A stretch of 64,000 nucleotides of DNA from Diprion similis (GCF_021155765.1 NC_060115.1:9280493-9344492), one strand, 5' to 3'. Positions 48,672-61,095 are shown, counted from the stretch's first letter. Notes: generated by a model from the sequence alone, not told the origin. Numbers and translations are program-made.

Positions 48672-49570
48672 TGCGGTATAGATTATTCAATTTCCAAGAT
48701 ACATCTCCGCTAACACTATTTCTGTTCAAGTGATGCAATTTTTCAAATTGATAAATCGAGAACTCTGCTGCTGAATTAATAATTTTTCTTTTTTTTTCCT
48801 CTGGCAGACACGACATTCTTATATATCTCTTTATATTATAAAGATATATCGATCAATGAATGCCGCCCTTTTTCTTCTTTCTCCTGCCCACCTTTTTTTT
48901 TTTTTGTCATCGCAAATTCTGGAGCAAAAATTCATGTTTAAATACATTTGAAAAATGATCATGTTTTTGCAGTGAAAAAATTTTTAACAGAATGTTGCTC
49001 TTATTTTTGCCGTTTGTTGGTTTGTTATTATTATTATTATTGTTATTATTATTACAGTTGCACGAAACGATCGTCGTGGAAAATATTGGGCATTCTTAGT
49101 CTGAAGAATAAATATTTGTTCTGTTTTATAAAGAAGTAAAAGGCTTAAAAGTTCGGTAAATTGGTGTTATAAATGCAACGTTACGAGCTGGCTTTACAAA
49201 CGTTTGAATATTCGTTAACGGATGAAGGGTTGAATTATTGCAATCGAGCTGAAAATGAAAAGTTTAGTTTTCATTAGATATCGATGTCTCAAGGTGTTCA
49301 GAGAATGACTAAATTTTGAGTTTTCTCGTTAATGCAGTTTTTGAGTTACTTATTTGAAAATGAAAATAAAAGAAATGAATAAATTTAATTTCCTAAGGTT
49401 TTACCAGCTCGAAACACGTTTCTTCTTCCTTGGAAAGGTCAGTCGAATGAACCACTTGTTTTTTACCATTTCCAGAAACCACTCAACTCGAAGACCCAAG
49501 ATTGGAATGGCGTGCCATTCAAGAGGCGATGCTCAGGGAGTATCTTCAGACGGCCCAGGATGTACTGGAG
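26904..49570 (+). CDS. Kibra (WWC family), 5' part: first three coding exons; gene continues past the window
   Basis: Kibra is the WW-domain scaffold that acts with Merlin and Expanded at the apical cortex to activate Hippo/Warts signalling. The three exons are 26904-27031, 48018-48127 and 49476-49570; 128, 110 and 95 bases give 111 codons ending in phase 0. WW1 covers residues about 10-43, with Trp15, Trp37 and the Y-F-I-D-H core. WW2 covers about 57-90, with Trp62 but Leu84 in the area of the second Trp, as is usual for Kibra. After WW2 comes [19 protein letters not shown], the conserved lead into the coiled-coil region. Full-length Kibra is about 1100-1300 aa, so the coiled coils, the C2 domain and the aPKC-binding part lie beyond 64000. 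The start is the first ATG giving the conserved N-terminus and has A at -3. Two upstream ATGs precede it. Confidence 0.93.
27178..27228. repeat. (CTAT)n microsatellite
   Basis: About twelve perfect CTAT units lie 147 bases after kibra exon 1. Confidence 0.95.
27493..27530. repeat. (TA)n tract
   Basis: A near-perfect TA dinucleotide run in kibra intron 1. Confidence 0.9.
29493..29534. repeat. (TA)n tract
   Basis: An uninterrupted TA run of about 42 bases in kibra intron 1. Confidence 0.95.
30401..30431. repeat. Run of 31 cytosines
   Basis: An uninterrupted C run preceded at 30380-30386 by a run of seven G. Such a run can form an i-motif, and the opposite strand a G-quadruplex. Length errors in sequencing are likely. 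Confidence 0.9.
31963..31993. repeat. Poly-A run of 31
   Basis: A plain poly-A tract. No retroelement body or target-site duplication is visible around it, so I do not call it a retrocopy tail. Confidence 0.9.
32180..32213. repeat. (TA)n tract
   Basis: A perfect TA run in kibra intron 1. Confidence 0.95.
34149..34220. repeat. Purine-rich (GAA/GAC)n tract
   Basis: GAA triplets pass into GAC-GAA hexamers over about 70 bases. A plus-strand frame through it gives poly-Arg, which is an artefact. Confidence 0.9.
34405..34439. repeat. (CT)n tract
   Basis: A CT dinucleotide run (GAGA-type on the other strand) of about 34 bases. Confidence 0.9.
34619..34675. repeat. Heptamer minisatellite (TTTCCTC)n
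   Basis: Seven or so perfect copies of the heptamer TTTCCTC in tandem. Confidence 0.9.
34777..35000 (+). repeat. Dispersed repeat fragment A (ATTAGGGTG head)
   Basis: The sequence starts ATTAGGGTGGGTCGAAAAA and contains GTTTGAGATCTTAAT, AGGAGGTGCCT and CCCGTTTAAATAACGCGG. The same ordered landmarks recur at 35586-35830. No terminal inverted repeat or coding part is visible, so it is an unclassified, probably non-autonomous, element remnant. Confidence 0.45.
35571..35585. repeat. Short (TA)n tract next to repeat fragment B
   Basis: A TA run that directly abuts the ATTAGGGTG head of the second repeat copy. TA-rich flanks are common insertion sites. Confidence 0.8.
35586..35830 (+). repeat. 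Dispersed repeat fragment B (ATTAGGGTG head)
   Basis: It starts ATTAGGGTGCTTCATTTG and carries TTTGAGCCCTTAAT, AAGTGGTTCCT and CCCATTTAAATAACATG in the same order and spacing as fragment A. The two copies are heavily diverged. Confidence 0.45.
38224..38283. repeat. (TA)n tract
   Basis: A TA run of about 60 bases with one TGTA interruption near its start. Confidence 0.95.
39829..39895. repeat. (TA)n tract
   Basis: An uninterrupted TA run of about 67 bases. Confidence 0.95.
41401..41461. repeat. (TA)n tract
   Basis: An uninterrupted TA run of about 60 bases. Confidence 0.95.
42523..42549. repeat. (GT)n tract
   Basis: A GT dinucleotide run of about 27 bases. Confidence 0.9.
44338..44362. repeat. 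(GCT)n tract
   Basis: Eight or so GCT units; a short CAGCAGC run on the same strand lies at about 44405. Confidence 0.9.
44847..44892. repeat. Telomere-like interstitial patch
   Basis: The words AACCCTAA and TAACCCTAACCCTATAACCC recur over about 45 bases. This resembles a degenerate CCCTAA array. It is short and imperfect. Confidence 0.4.
46581..46682. repeat. Two (TA)n tracts
   Basis: Two TA runs (about 46587-46610 and 46656-46682) separated by a short unique spacer. Confidence 0.85.
48018..48127 (+). CDS. kibra coding exon 2 (WW2)
   Basis: Acceptor ATTACAG ends at 48017 and donor GTAAGT starts at 48128. The exon encodes the linker [14 protein letters not shown] and most of WW2, [10 protein letters not shown] to YYINHVN. 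Codon 43 is split with exon 1 and codon 80 with exon 3. The strong match to Kibra proteins makes this exon certain. Confidence 0.93.
48128..49475 (+). other. kibra intron 2
   Basis: A 1.35-kb AT-rich intron with a (TA)n tract at 48607-48665 and several poly-T runs. No other gene was seen in it. Confidence 0.8.
48607..48665. repeat. (TA)n tract
   Basis: An uninterrupted TA run of about 58 bases in kibra intron 2. Confidence 0.95.
49476..49570 (+). CDS. kibra coding exon 3 (end of WW2 and start of the helical region)
   Basis: Acceptor CATTTCCAG ends at 49475 and donor GTGAGT starts at 49571. It encodes [19 protein letters not shown] and [12 protein letters not shown], completing WW2 and entering the predicted helical region. 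It ends in phase 0. No downstream kibra exon was found in the remaining 14.4 kb. Confidence 0.92.
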
Positions 49571-52196
49571 GTGAGTTTTCTCCTTTATTTTATTTGTCTT
49601 TTCAATTGGATTATGCGACCCTCGAGGTTAAGCGCGTCTACTCTTCAGACGACGCTAAAGCCACGTGCAGATACTCGAGATCTTGACAAAACGCGGACGC
49701 TACTCGAGGACCCGATATATGTACATATATGCTCGATACGAAAGATGTCCTTTGCATTGTGTTGGACACATTTTTCGAGGACGTTGAGCAGGACAATTTC
49801 GTCGAAATTATTACGAGAATGAAATTTAACAGATGGAAAAAGGAATTCTGGTTTTACTGATTTTTGTTACTCAAGTTAAGCTCAAGTCGACTTCAACGAT
49901 AATTGTCTTATTAATTTTACTATACAAGATATATTACTCTTGCGTTGAGTAATATTGTGAGAATTATTATCGCTCCTGGGATTCATTAATTTCAATCGAA
50001 TTGTTTTTCAGTAGTCAATTCAACACCACCATTTATTGATTAGTAATCAAAATTATATCAGTCCAACGTTGCGTGGAATTCAATATACTTAACGTTGCAA
50101 AGATTTTGCACAGAAAGGAAAATAAAAGTGTTTCAACTAGTCCGTGGAAATTAGTCGTGTGAATAAAATGTTGTTTAATCAACTAATTAAAATTCTAACA
50201 CGTACGACCATATCTAGCGAGAAAAAATTGATAAAAATTGTCGACTTTTGGCCAAACTTAAACCCTAACTTAAAAGTCACGAACTTTTCGGTATCTCCAA
50301 TTCGTGTGTCGCTATATATAGTTATAGTTATAGGTTTATAATCATAAATTTATAACGTACGGCAGCTAGGATAGATGGAATATGTTACGTGTGTTGCTTT
50401 ATTATCATGCCTCTGCACGTGTGAATGCGTGACGTGTAGGAATTCCTTCCTTCCTTCTTTCCTTTCTTCCTTATTCCTTCCTTCTTTCCTTCCTACCGAT
50501 TGGACCTTTTTACCTGCGCCTTTCGCCTCCTCGACGACGTCGGCGTCGGCCACGAGGCGCTGCCGAGTCAGCCGAGGCAAGTATGTATGTACATATGTAT
50601 GTATGTACGTACGAGAGAAGGAGGAAGGCGGCAGGAAGCCGTCCCGTGGGAAATCATGTCACTTCCGGTCATTCCAAACACCCTTCGTCGACGAATCAAC
50701 CGGCCAACGAGCTCTGGTTGTTGTCAGTCGCTTCGGCTTCGATATTATTATTGTTATTGTTATTGTTATATCATCGTTTATAGATGAATGGATTTTATTT
50801 TAGTTCTTCGACGTAACGCCTCTTTCTATTTCTTTTTTCTTTTTCTTTTTTCTTTTTTCTTAACCACCAGTTTTCTTTTTGTATGAAATGAATTTTATCT
50901 TACTTTTTCCTTTCACTTTGCAACAGTTTAATAATTTGCGCTAAATGAACGAAAAATTTTACAGAACAATACGTGTGATCATTTTTTATTTCGTTATTCT
51001 TTTCATTTGTAGATTGTCACAAATTTTTGTCGTTATTCAGTTTTTAATAGATCCAGACTGAAGGTTGTGAACATTCACTTTAACAATAATACAAAACTGA
51101 CTTATGACCACGATAATTATTTTGACAAACTTTTCTTTCGCAGTCTTCGCCGTACATAGTTTCATAAAAAGTTGATAAATTTGCTGTTCAAGTTGAGATT
51201 CAAAGTCTTGACATTTTTCAAGTTTGAACCTATCGAAATCGCCCCCTTATTAATGCCAGTTTATGTTGCATAATTTAGTAGGTATATTCTGCAAGGAAAT
51301 TCTTCCGTTTGTTTATATTATTTGTTGCGTTGCTTTATGAAAGATTTTATGCATTTGATTATGCTTAGATTCTGCGACTTGGCATTTACACGTTGATCGT
51401 TATTAGATAGAAGAACATATATATATATATATATTTTATAACAAGCAAAGTAGTTTTTTTTTTTTTAACTTGTTGTACCGCATATCACGAAATTGTAAAT
51501 AAACTTTGGATCGGTTTTTTTTATATCGCAAATGGAGTACCGAGTATATAAAGTTTAATTAAACGAACCGAACTGACTAAACGATAAGTTGATTAATAGA
51601 AACTGTTTTAAGTAGAATATTTTCTTATCAACTTAATCGCGAGCTTAATGAGTTAAAAATTTTGAAATTTGTGCGATTTTTCATCACAACTAAAACGTAA
51701 AGGCTTCTCTTTTTCGCAAGTAACCTAATGATATCATCTTGAAGAAAATAAACTAAAAAATGAATCGGGAAAAATTTGAGCAAGCAAAGGGATCGACTTT
51801 TTTTTTACCTTATCATACCGATTAATTATTAATTCCGCACGTTGTACGTTATACAAATATATATATATGTTTGAGTATATAATAAATCGCAACCCATAAT
51901 GAATACTTATGTATACCGTATCCATATCTACATACATAAATAAGACGTAAACTATAAATACGCTTATGGTATCTGTGAGGAACTTGCATTCCGATGCAAA
52001 TGGCCTCCTCCTCCCCCTCCTTCTCCTCCTCTTCCTCCTCTTCCTCGTCCTCGTCCCTTCCCTTCCCTTCTCTTCTCTTCCCGCCTTTTTCTCGTTTTCT
52101 CAGCCTCGAACCCGGCACTCTTACAATTAGCTCGAGGCTCTGATCGTGAGGAGAGGCGGATAGAAGGTAGAAGGGAGAAATAATACCAGAGGGAAA

Positions 52197-52270
52197 GAGG
52201 AGAGGAGAGGAGAGGAGAGGAGAGGAGAGGAGAGGAGAGGAGAGGAGAGGAGAGGAGAGGAGAGGAGAGG
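52197..52270. repeat. (AGAGG)n pentamer array
   Basis: About fifteen near-perfect AGAGG units. On the minus strand they yield a Leu-Ser-Ser-Pro repeat frame, which is not a gene. Confidence 0.95.
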
Positions 52271-53359
52271 CAAGCATTCGTGCGTGCATGCGTGCGCGGT
52301 CCTTGGAGTAAAAAATTCTAATTCTTCTATCATTTTCCACCGATCGAAACTTGACTCGGTAGCAAATGATTTGAATGAATAATTTTTTAGGATTGAAAAA
52401 CAAGAAACATGGAAGTATAAATCGATTTTTACACACCAAGTTATAGTTTTAAAAATTTTTATTAGAATCTCTTTTTGTACGATTTATATAAGGATACACG
52501 AAAGTGTTTATTTATTTATTTATTTAATTTTTTTCACATCATCTTACTAATCGATCAAAAATTGAATCTGGGACAGAATGAATTTGGTGAATGATGCGAT
52601 GCTCGGATTTTTAATTGTCGAATTACGTATGTTGTACTTATTATACGACATACATAATTTCTTCAAATCAATATTTTATTTATAATTACAGATATAGGGA
52701 TCATTTTTATTTATCCTATATGTAATATCAGTATTTTCCTGCGACTGCAGATGTACCTAATCGGAATTTTTTCTCGTTCATCTGCGTCGGTATTTAAATT
52801 CAAATCAACCGTAAACTGAACTACTTGTCCCACAAACTTGTGGCAATAATTCTACAACATGTTAATAATAATAATACATACATACATGCGTGAATTTCTG
52901 TGAAAATAAAAAATCAATTAACACCTCTTGTACAAAGCTGATGAATGGAGGAAAATCAGGAATTATATTATCCTAGCCCTGTTTCTGAGTTGTTGTTGTT
53001 GTTGTTGTTGTTTTTTTTTTTTCATTCAACTTTTTTCTTTTCTTTATTTCCGTAGTTCAAAATGTTGAAATCAACGACGAGATGAAAATAAGTAAATATA
53101 ATTTAATTCAAATGGAACGTAAAATCAGGATTTAAAGTATTCTTTGGCCCTGCTTGTAAAAAATGAATTAACATACATAAGCGAATAAGGTGAAAGAAAA
53201 AAAAAAAATCATCTTTCTCCTAAAACGATTTTTACGAATCTCAACGATTAGTGACTCTCTACGAAATACGTAAGCCTGTACGGCTTATGGTTAGGAAAAT
53301 TTTCAGACGATTTAAGCCGGCGTCTGTCTCTTCGTGTCTAGGTATAATGTATGCGTATA

Positions 53360-53364
<5 letters not shown>

Positions 53365-53407
<43 letters not shown>
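53365..53407. repeat. (TA)n tract
   Basis: A TA run of about 43 bases. Confidence 0.95.
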
Positions 53408-53410
<3 letters not shown>

Positions 53411-54087
53411 CGCAGGTATATAAGTTGGCCATTTGGCCTGTACATACATACCAGCAGGTATGTACATACGGCATGGCATCGCATCGCATACGCCGGGCCA
53501 AGAATTCTTCGGATTTTGTACGGAAAGAATTTTTGGCTCGGTGGGTAACATTTTACGAATTCCACAAATATTTGGTGAGAACCCTCGCGAGGCGAGGCGA
53601 GGCGAGGCGACGATGCTGTTGAAACGTACTTTTTCTCGCGCCATTTTCTAATAATGAGCATTTATTATACGTGAAATAATAATCGAGGCATTACTTAAGA
53701 AGATTTATCCGTTTTATCATCTATATCAATTTATGTTTATAACGAAAATAATTTTACAATAACGACAACAATTTTCACTAATTGGTTTTTCTTTTTTTTT
53801 TTTTTTTTTTTTCTTTAATTTTTTCTTTCATTTTATACAACGTGTTTCGACAACCTGGTGAATGAAAATTTATTCGATCACCTATAAATATAAATATCCC
53901 AACCGTATTGACTAATTGAACAATTATTACGTTAAATTGCAAAATACTTTGTTGAAAAACATGAAGAGACAAGATAAGAAAGAAAGAAAAAAAAAAAAAA
54001 AAAACAAAGATTTTTGTACTTATAACTTGCGGTGAATTTAGAAAAAGAAATCCTGCAAGGGTATAATAAGAGGGAATGTAAGAGAAC

Positions 54088-54121
54088 GAGGAGGAGGAGG
54101 AGGAGGAGGAGGAGGAGGAGG
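54088..54121. repeat. (GGA)n tract
   Basis: Eleven GGA units. Confidence 0.9.
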
Positions 54122-54761
54122 TGGTGAGATATTTCTATTTTTGGCAAAACGCGAAGAGGTTATAGGTACGACTATTTTCGTCTGCAAACTTCTGTGCTGC
54201 AGTTATTCGGCGTGTTTGACCATCGCCGGTGTGTAATGAGTATAGGGATATTTGTTTGCCAAGTCGTGTGAAATTTCGCTTGTAATTCATCCTCGTAACA
54301 TTCTTGCGCACATATTCCGTACACACGTTTGTAGATTTTTTCATTTTTATTTTTTCGTATTTTCTGTTTTTCTTTTTTTTTTATCTTGTTTTTTTTCCGT
54401 CTCTCCAAGTCATTTTATACACATAACATACCTATTTTCGTTTGGGATTTATTAACGTTATTGCTGCGCGAACGGAGAAAATACAAGTACGAAGAGAGAG
54501 AGAGAGAGAGAGAGAGAAAAGAAGAAGAAAAAAAAACACTTGTTTGTAACATCGACAATTAATTTAATGCTTCGCGATAACTGATGAAAAAAAATCAAAA
54601 ATAAGAAACATTGGAACAGAAAAATACGCAAGTATTCAAATCTTGTGAATAATTTTCAACGCGTGTTTTTCTCATTCAATATATACGCTGGTTGTGTAGG
54701 GTTTATTTCTTTTTTTATTTTTACCATGTTGGCTACGAAATTCTTTACAATTATCAGAATT

Positions 54762-54762
<1 letters not shown>

Positions 54763-54795
<33 letters not shown>
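54763..54795. repeat. (GAC)n tract
   Basis: About ten GAC units followed by GATGATG. Confidence 0.9.
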
Positions 54796-54992
54796 TGATG
54801 AAAATTCTGAAATCAGACGAATCGTCGAACTAACCGATATCATTGATCTAAAATTTCCTTAAACTCGGACGGAAGTGAAAAAAAACAGAAAACAAAAAAA
54901 AATCGATCGTCAAATATGAAACGAAATTTGAAACCGAAAAATATTGTTACAAGTCATGAAAAATGATTGCAAAAAAAAAAAAAAAAACAACC

Positions 54993-54998
<6 letters not shown>

Positions 54999-55022
<24 letters not shown>
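54999..55022. repeat. (CA)n tract
   Basis: A CA dinucleotide run of about 24 bases after a poly-A stretch. Confidence 0.9.
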
Positions 55023-55023
<1 letters not shown>

Positions 55024-57147
55024 ACTCCACTGCTTATTATAATAAGCTGAAGACATTTTTTTTTGCGACATTGACTAGCATCTGCATCAAGTTAATATCT
55101 CGTTAATTATATGATTTTATAATCTCTTCGGGTCAGGTCAGGTTTTTTTTTTCTCTTTCTTTCTACGTCCGCATTGATTCGTCTTCGATATTTATATTTA
55201 TATGTATAAAGATATGATCTGCAGTTGGGTCACAAAAATAAGGGTGACAAAAATTGTTGAAGAAAAAAAAAAAGATATAAAGCGAACAAAAATGTTTTAT
55301 TTACAAGCACGTGTGTGTGTGTGTGCGTGTATGCACATCGTGCTCGAAACTTCGAAATGACTCGAATTCCTTCTTCCATCTCTTTTGGTAGGATGGTTGC
55401 ATGTGATATATAACTACATATATATATATATAAATATATATATAGCGTGCGTGCGTGTGTGTGTGTGTGTAGGTGATTGATAACGCGAGGCTCCGAGCGT
55501 AAGCGAGCTGTGACGCTTGTATCGTGGTCAAGGGTCTATTTTTAGCTCTTGAAATTAAGTATCGAAGTGGCTGGCCCACCTGGCACGCATACGCGTCTCC
55601 ATCTACGCAGGTACGAGCTCCACTCACACACACGCGAGAGCGCAGCCCTACAAACGCGGAATGGGGCATATCTCGGATCGAGGAACCCTTCTTCCTCCCG
55701 CAGGAACGGATTAAAAACGCTGCCTGCACCTCCGGCTTTATATTATTTATATTATTCATATTATTTTCTTATCGTATTATATGCAGGGTAGGCACTATAC
55801 ATATAAATATATATATACACATCTTATTGAGGATGTGATTACTTGACGAATTGACTCGATTGCGCGATTTACATATTTCCTGATTAACAATATTAATGGA
55901 AAATTGTCGAGTTTTTGGCTAAACTTGATGAAAATGAAGAAAAACAAAAAAAAACAAAAAAAAAAAAAAAATTGCGCATTTGCCAGGTATCTTGCATATA
56001 TATTTTATTGTGTGTATGTATATAACATGCGTTAATCTAGACGTCTTTCCAAAATTAGATTCGACGAAGGATTTCATCCCTTCATGTTCCTCACCACCAC
56101 CACCACCACCCTTCCCCCCCCGTCACGGTTGGTCCTCGTCTTAGAACGATGCCCAACGACGATGTAAACGTTAAGTACATACCTGCCTGTATCTGGCCGG
56201 AGGTATTTCCTCTCTTAGTTTAAATATCTGACAACCTGCATGAGGGACCGTGGAATGCGGTGCATTTAGTGATTATAGCAGCCGCGTCGGACGAAATCGA
56301 CCTTTTCGTTTTTATATACGTTCGATCGTCTTTAGAACTCTGAAAATTAGAAAATTTAGAAGTCTGAATGTTGTAATTTTATTGTGCATTTTATCACAAC
56401 GTTCGCTGACGCGTCGAATTTTTTATCACAAAATGATACGGTTAGTTAGGGTGAAAAACGATTTGGTTTACACAGATCAATAATTTCGGAATATTTGTTT
56501 TTTGATTCGTGCGTCGTTATTGAAAAGTGGTGATAACTGGAAGTGCTTGTAGAATTTATAGATAGGCATAAGGAAAAAAGTGCTTAAATTTCTAATTGTT
56601 GAATCATTAACTATATACATGTAGATAAAATTTTAACTCGTTAACGACATAACGTATAATCAATCGCGAAAACGAACAATCATCGTGATAATGATCTTGT
56701 GACGAATGTGACAAGCAAGCACGCGACAAAAGTTCTTTTCAAATCCATGCAGATCGGAAAACCTTCTCCCAATCTTTGACGATCTTAATTCATCCTGCGT
56801 ATGACATAATAACATTAACGCTTACAAGATTAGAACGAAAGGTAAAAATAAACAAAGAAGAAGAAGAAGAAGGAAAAAAAAAACAAAACAAAGAGCCACT
56901 CACTTATGGATTCCCGTTACATAGTCCAGTAATTGAAACGCTCATTAATTATTATCAGTCCTACCTGCGGCTTTTGTCGCCGATCCGTTGTACGTTGTGT
57001 AGGTACATGAGTTATAGGTTTCATTTAAGGTGTAACATTCGTTCGTAGTATTAATAGTAACGTGGAAGCGCGAAGAGGTGCTAAAAAAAGAATATCACAA
57101 TAATATTAATATTAATAATAATAATAAAATGATTATATTGACTACAA

Positions 57148-57168
57148 GGGGGGGGGGGGGGGGGGGGG
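57148..57168. repeat. Run of 21 guanines
   Basis: An uninterrupted G run at the left edge of a GC-rich block, facing the C run at 57298-57314. Confidence 0.9.
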
Positions 57169-57297
57169 TTGAGGTTGAGCGCTGTGAAATGGCTGCATCG
57201 CGCCGGATCCGCAGTCCGAAGGATCACGACAACGACGAGGCGAGGCGCGGTGGTGGTGACTTGGCAGGCTAACCACGGGAGATCGGAATGTTGTGTG

Positions 57298-57314
57298 CCC
57301 CCCCCCCCCCCCCC
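57298..57314. repeat. Run of 17 cytosines
   Basis: An uninterrupted C run 129 bases after the 21-G run. It is followed by a Pro-coding C-rich stretch that produces long spurious frames. Confidence 0.9.
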
Positions 57315-58553
57315 TCCTCCCCCCATACCCCATCGTCTATTCTGGGTCCCGTGCGCAACCCGCGCTTACCCCCCTCCTCGCCCTCTTTACGCTCCTTTCA
57401 TCCTGCGGGCGGTATCTTCGGGCCCTCGAGAACCCCCCACCCTCGGCCCTCCGCTTACTTCTCGATCTCTCCTCTCCTCTCCTCTTTTGCTTCCTTCGTG
57501 CCTGCTTCCATGCCATGCTCCTTTCAATACATTGCGGCGAGAAGATGCGCGGGCCCTTCGCCCCCCACCCCCCACCCGCATTGTTCCCCTCGGGTCTCTC
57601 TCCCCCCTCCCCCGTTTTGGCGTATAGTGGCCACTGGTCTTACGCTCGTATATCGGGCCTCGGGTGCTTCACTGCTGCGGGAGCTTACAGCGGCGGGAGC
57701 CGGGGCCTTTTCATATGTATAGATATAACTTTTTGGGTGTGTGCGTACGTATGCGCAAGGATATTCGACGACGCGCTACGTATTGCTGGGTATAGATATA
57801 CCTATACGTATATACATAATATATTATATATGTACGATGTACGTACAGACGCGCGTTTTGTATAGGATGTTGGAATATATGTATGTATGTATGGATGGGT
57901 TAATGTGTGTATATACATATATGTGAATGTGATTACATTCGATATATGGTATACATATACGTATGTATTACGTATACTATGTATGTATGTACTATATTTT
58001 CATAATCCGTTCATGCTTTTACCGAAGACAGCAGACGGTTATACTGTAAGTAAGAGTGTCGTTCCGTTTTTTTTTTTTTTGTTTTTTTTTTTTGTTGTTG
58101 TATACAACACGGTAGTGTACAATGCTTGCATGTTGGGTATTCAATTATTTATACTGCCATCAGTGGGGGGAGGATTTGTTGTTTAATTTTGACCGTTTTT
58201 TAAATTTATGTATAGTAAGTCGTTTGCGATTTTAATTGAAACGTGGTGAATTTTGATTCGTGATGGTTGTTAGAGGATATAATAACTTGAAGCATTGAGA
58301 AGGTTGACAAGTTTTTTTTTTTTTTTTTCTTTTTTTTCTCCAAATTTTTCATTCCATTTTTGAAACAATATTCGCTGTTCGTATGTATTACTACTTTATA
58401 CCAAAGATTTGTAACAAACGCCCGGCAAACGTGTCCTATACTCATAGCTATAAGTTGGTCCTTCAGGCGTTGTGTGTGTATGTGTATGTGTATGTGTGTA
58501 ATACCCCCTCATACACGTAGGCTGCATACGTATAACGTAGTAACGACGGGGGC

Positions 58554-58584
<31 letters not shown>

Positions 58585-58674
58585 GACTGGGAGCGACGCT
58601 CGGAATCATTTCCCTGGCGGGGCGACGAACTCTCCTGGCATCTCTTCCAGGGGGAAACCTACGCATGCACGCGT

Positions 58675-58682
<8 letters not shown>

Positions 58683-58709
<27 letters not shown>
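58683..58709. repeat. (CT)n tract
   Basis: A CT run of about 27 bases with CTTT variants after it. A (GGA)n run lies at 58562-58585. Confidence 0.85.
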
Positions 58710-58715
<6 letters not shown>

Positions 58716-61093
58716 CTCTCTTTCTCTTTCTCTTTGCGAGGAACCCGTCTGTATAAATATATATATATATGTATGTATGATATATAAAGTACGATAGATA
58801 AATATGTATTTATTATATGCAGTATATAATAGAGGCGTGTATAATACGAAGTTGTGTTGAAATTGTTTTATAACTATATCATCGTATAGGTAGATATACA
58901 TTATAGGTATTTATTCGTGCACGTGTTGTATTATGCCTAGTGCATTACAGTTCTCCTTCTTTCTAAAATCGACATCCTCATTTTCACCACACACTGTATG
59001 ATGATTTTTGATTCCTTTTTCGTTCCCGTTTTCGGGATACAATATATTGCCGATGTTGTACGAAACATTGAATTTTTGAGAAATTCTATGATACGAGTTG
59101 GAAGATTGTGATTTTTTTATTTCTTCTTATTTTCTTATTTTCTTCTTCTTCTTCTTCTTCGTTGACAAACTTTATCAAGGAGATTGGTGAGTTGGTAATC
59201 AATTCTTTTTTTTTTTTTTTTCTTTCTCATCAATTTGAGTATGAGGTAGTCGCACGTTGAGTATGTTATACCTATATTTATAGGTATAGAGAGAGAGAGA
59301 GAGTTATGTTGATTTTCATTTCAAATTACTTTGAAATACGATGGAAAGAATCTAGCAAATTCGTTCGATTTCACAATTCAGGATGGCTTAATTTGAGCGG
59401 GGTGATACTAATTATTATAAATACAACTCGAACAGATTTTTCTTTTTTCTTTTTAACAGTTGATTTAATATCACTGTTTGTTAATCGGAAATCAACGTCG
59501 TTGCAATCTTTTATAAATCACATGTTCAAATATACTAAATTGACGAATAGACGAGAACAAAAAAAAAAAAAAAAAAAAAAAATGCATTTAAATTCTGATA
59601 CCGATCGGAAAGTACAAAATGGTTATTCTTGAATTTACTATACAAGTCGCACGAAACTCTTCTGATGTTATAATAACGAGATTTCATCGCGTATATATAC
59701 TTCGGAGTATGGATACAACGTATATTAATATTTATAATAATACGTGCATGTATGACGCGAGGGTAAAAGAAATAGAGAGAGAGAAAGAGAGAAACTTGGG
59801 TTCGATGGCAAAGGCCAACGGTCGTTATACCATAGCCGTATCATGTATAAAACTCACCTATGCGTATGGTATAAAATCATTGAGAATTCCAATGGGTGTC
59901 CATGTCTAAATATAACCACCGACTCGATATACACCATGAGATTAATTCGGCGTTTTATAATAGACTTGACTGCCTATTCTGAGCGTATAGGTATATATTA
60001 CACAAGTCATATGTATGCACATATATACATATACATATAAAGAGCATTTAAAAAGTTGTCTGAGAATTTTCAAACAAAATAAAAGTGATGCAATTTTGTT
60101 TTCTTTTCTTTGTCAATAAGGTTGTTTTGTATTAAATTTATGTTGTAACTCTTTATATCTCCTATATACAATATTTTGATGGGAAATTTTTTTTTTATAG
60201 TATATATATGTATATGAAATGATGAACGAGTGAAAGAGAAAAAGAAAAAAAGAATTCGCGAGGGTGCGGCCGAGACACGCGATCGAACTTTTTCATTAAT
60301 TATCGACTCCAGGTGTTGCGAAGCTTTGAAATATGTAATCGCCATATGCCATATGTATTGTATATATATATATGTATATGTGTGCGTGTGCGTGTGTGTG
60401 TGTGTGCAACGGGGCAGAAGAAATAATTGACACGTGACACGTACACCGCACCTACACGAATTACTGACCATTGGCCCTATGCCAGAGTTAGACAGAAGCG
60501 ATCATTTCACTTGATTATACACGGCTGTTCGGAGATGAGAGAAACCGATGATGTATCCTCGGCTATTTCATTTTCGGATGGTGGGGGTTTTTGTGATTTT
60601 TTTTTTTTTTTCAATTTCTTCTTTTTTTTTTACCTCGCTCTCTTCACTCGTTGCCTCTTCATCCTCCGCCTCGTTTACCCTTCTCGCTAATTTTCATCAT
60701 GAAGACGTAATATAACCGTGAAGTCGAAAAACTTACCTATATATATGTGTATATGTATATATATATATATATATACAGCAAACAGTTATAGTCATCGTAA
60801 TTTCCAATAGGATTTTCCCAAGAACGCAACATCGCGACTAGTTTTCATATTTTTCTCACCCTGGATATTGTATAAGAGGGACGAAAATGGAATGGAAATA
60901 CATAAAAATAGAAAATAAATAAATGAAATAATTATACGCTGTAGGTACGTGTCTCTTTCGGGGAAGTTGAATCATCGAAAGGTCGAATTTTATCGGACGA
61001 TATCGGATTGGAATGCGGGCTTGATATCTCTCCGAGAATTTTATCGACGGTGATAAATTACCTGACATTGTTTATTATAGATATTTATATTAT

Positions 61094-61095
<2 letters not shown>

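Noticed and set aside
51849..52439. A 196-codon minus-strand frame with Leu-Ser-Ser-Pro repeats
   Set aside because: It is produced by the AGAGG pentamer array.
57169..57865. Several 144-190-codon Pro/Ser-rich frames
   Set aside because: They overlap in all three plus frames and come from C-rich repeats.
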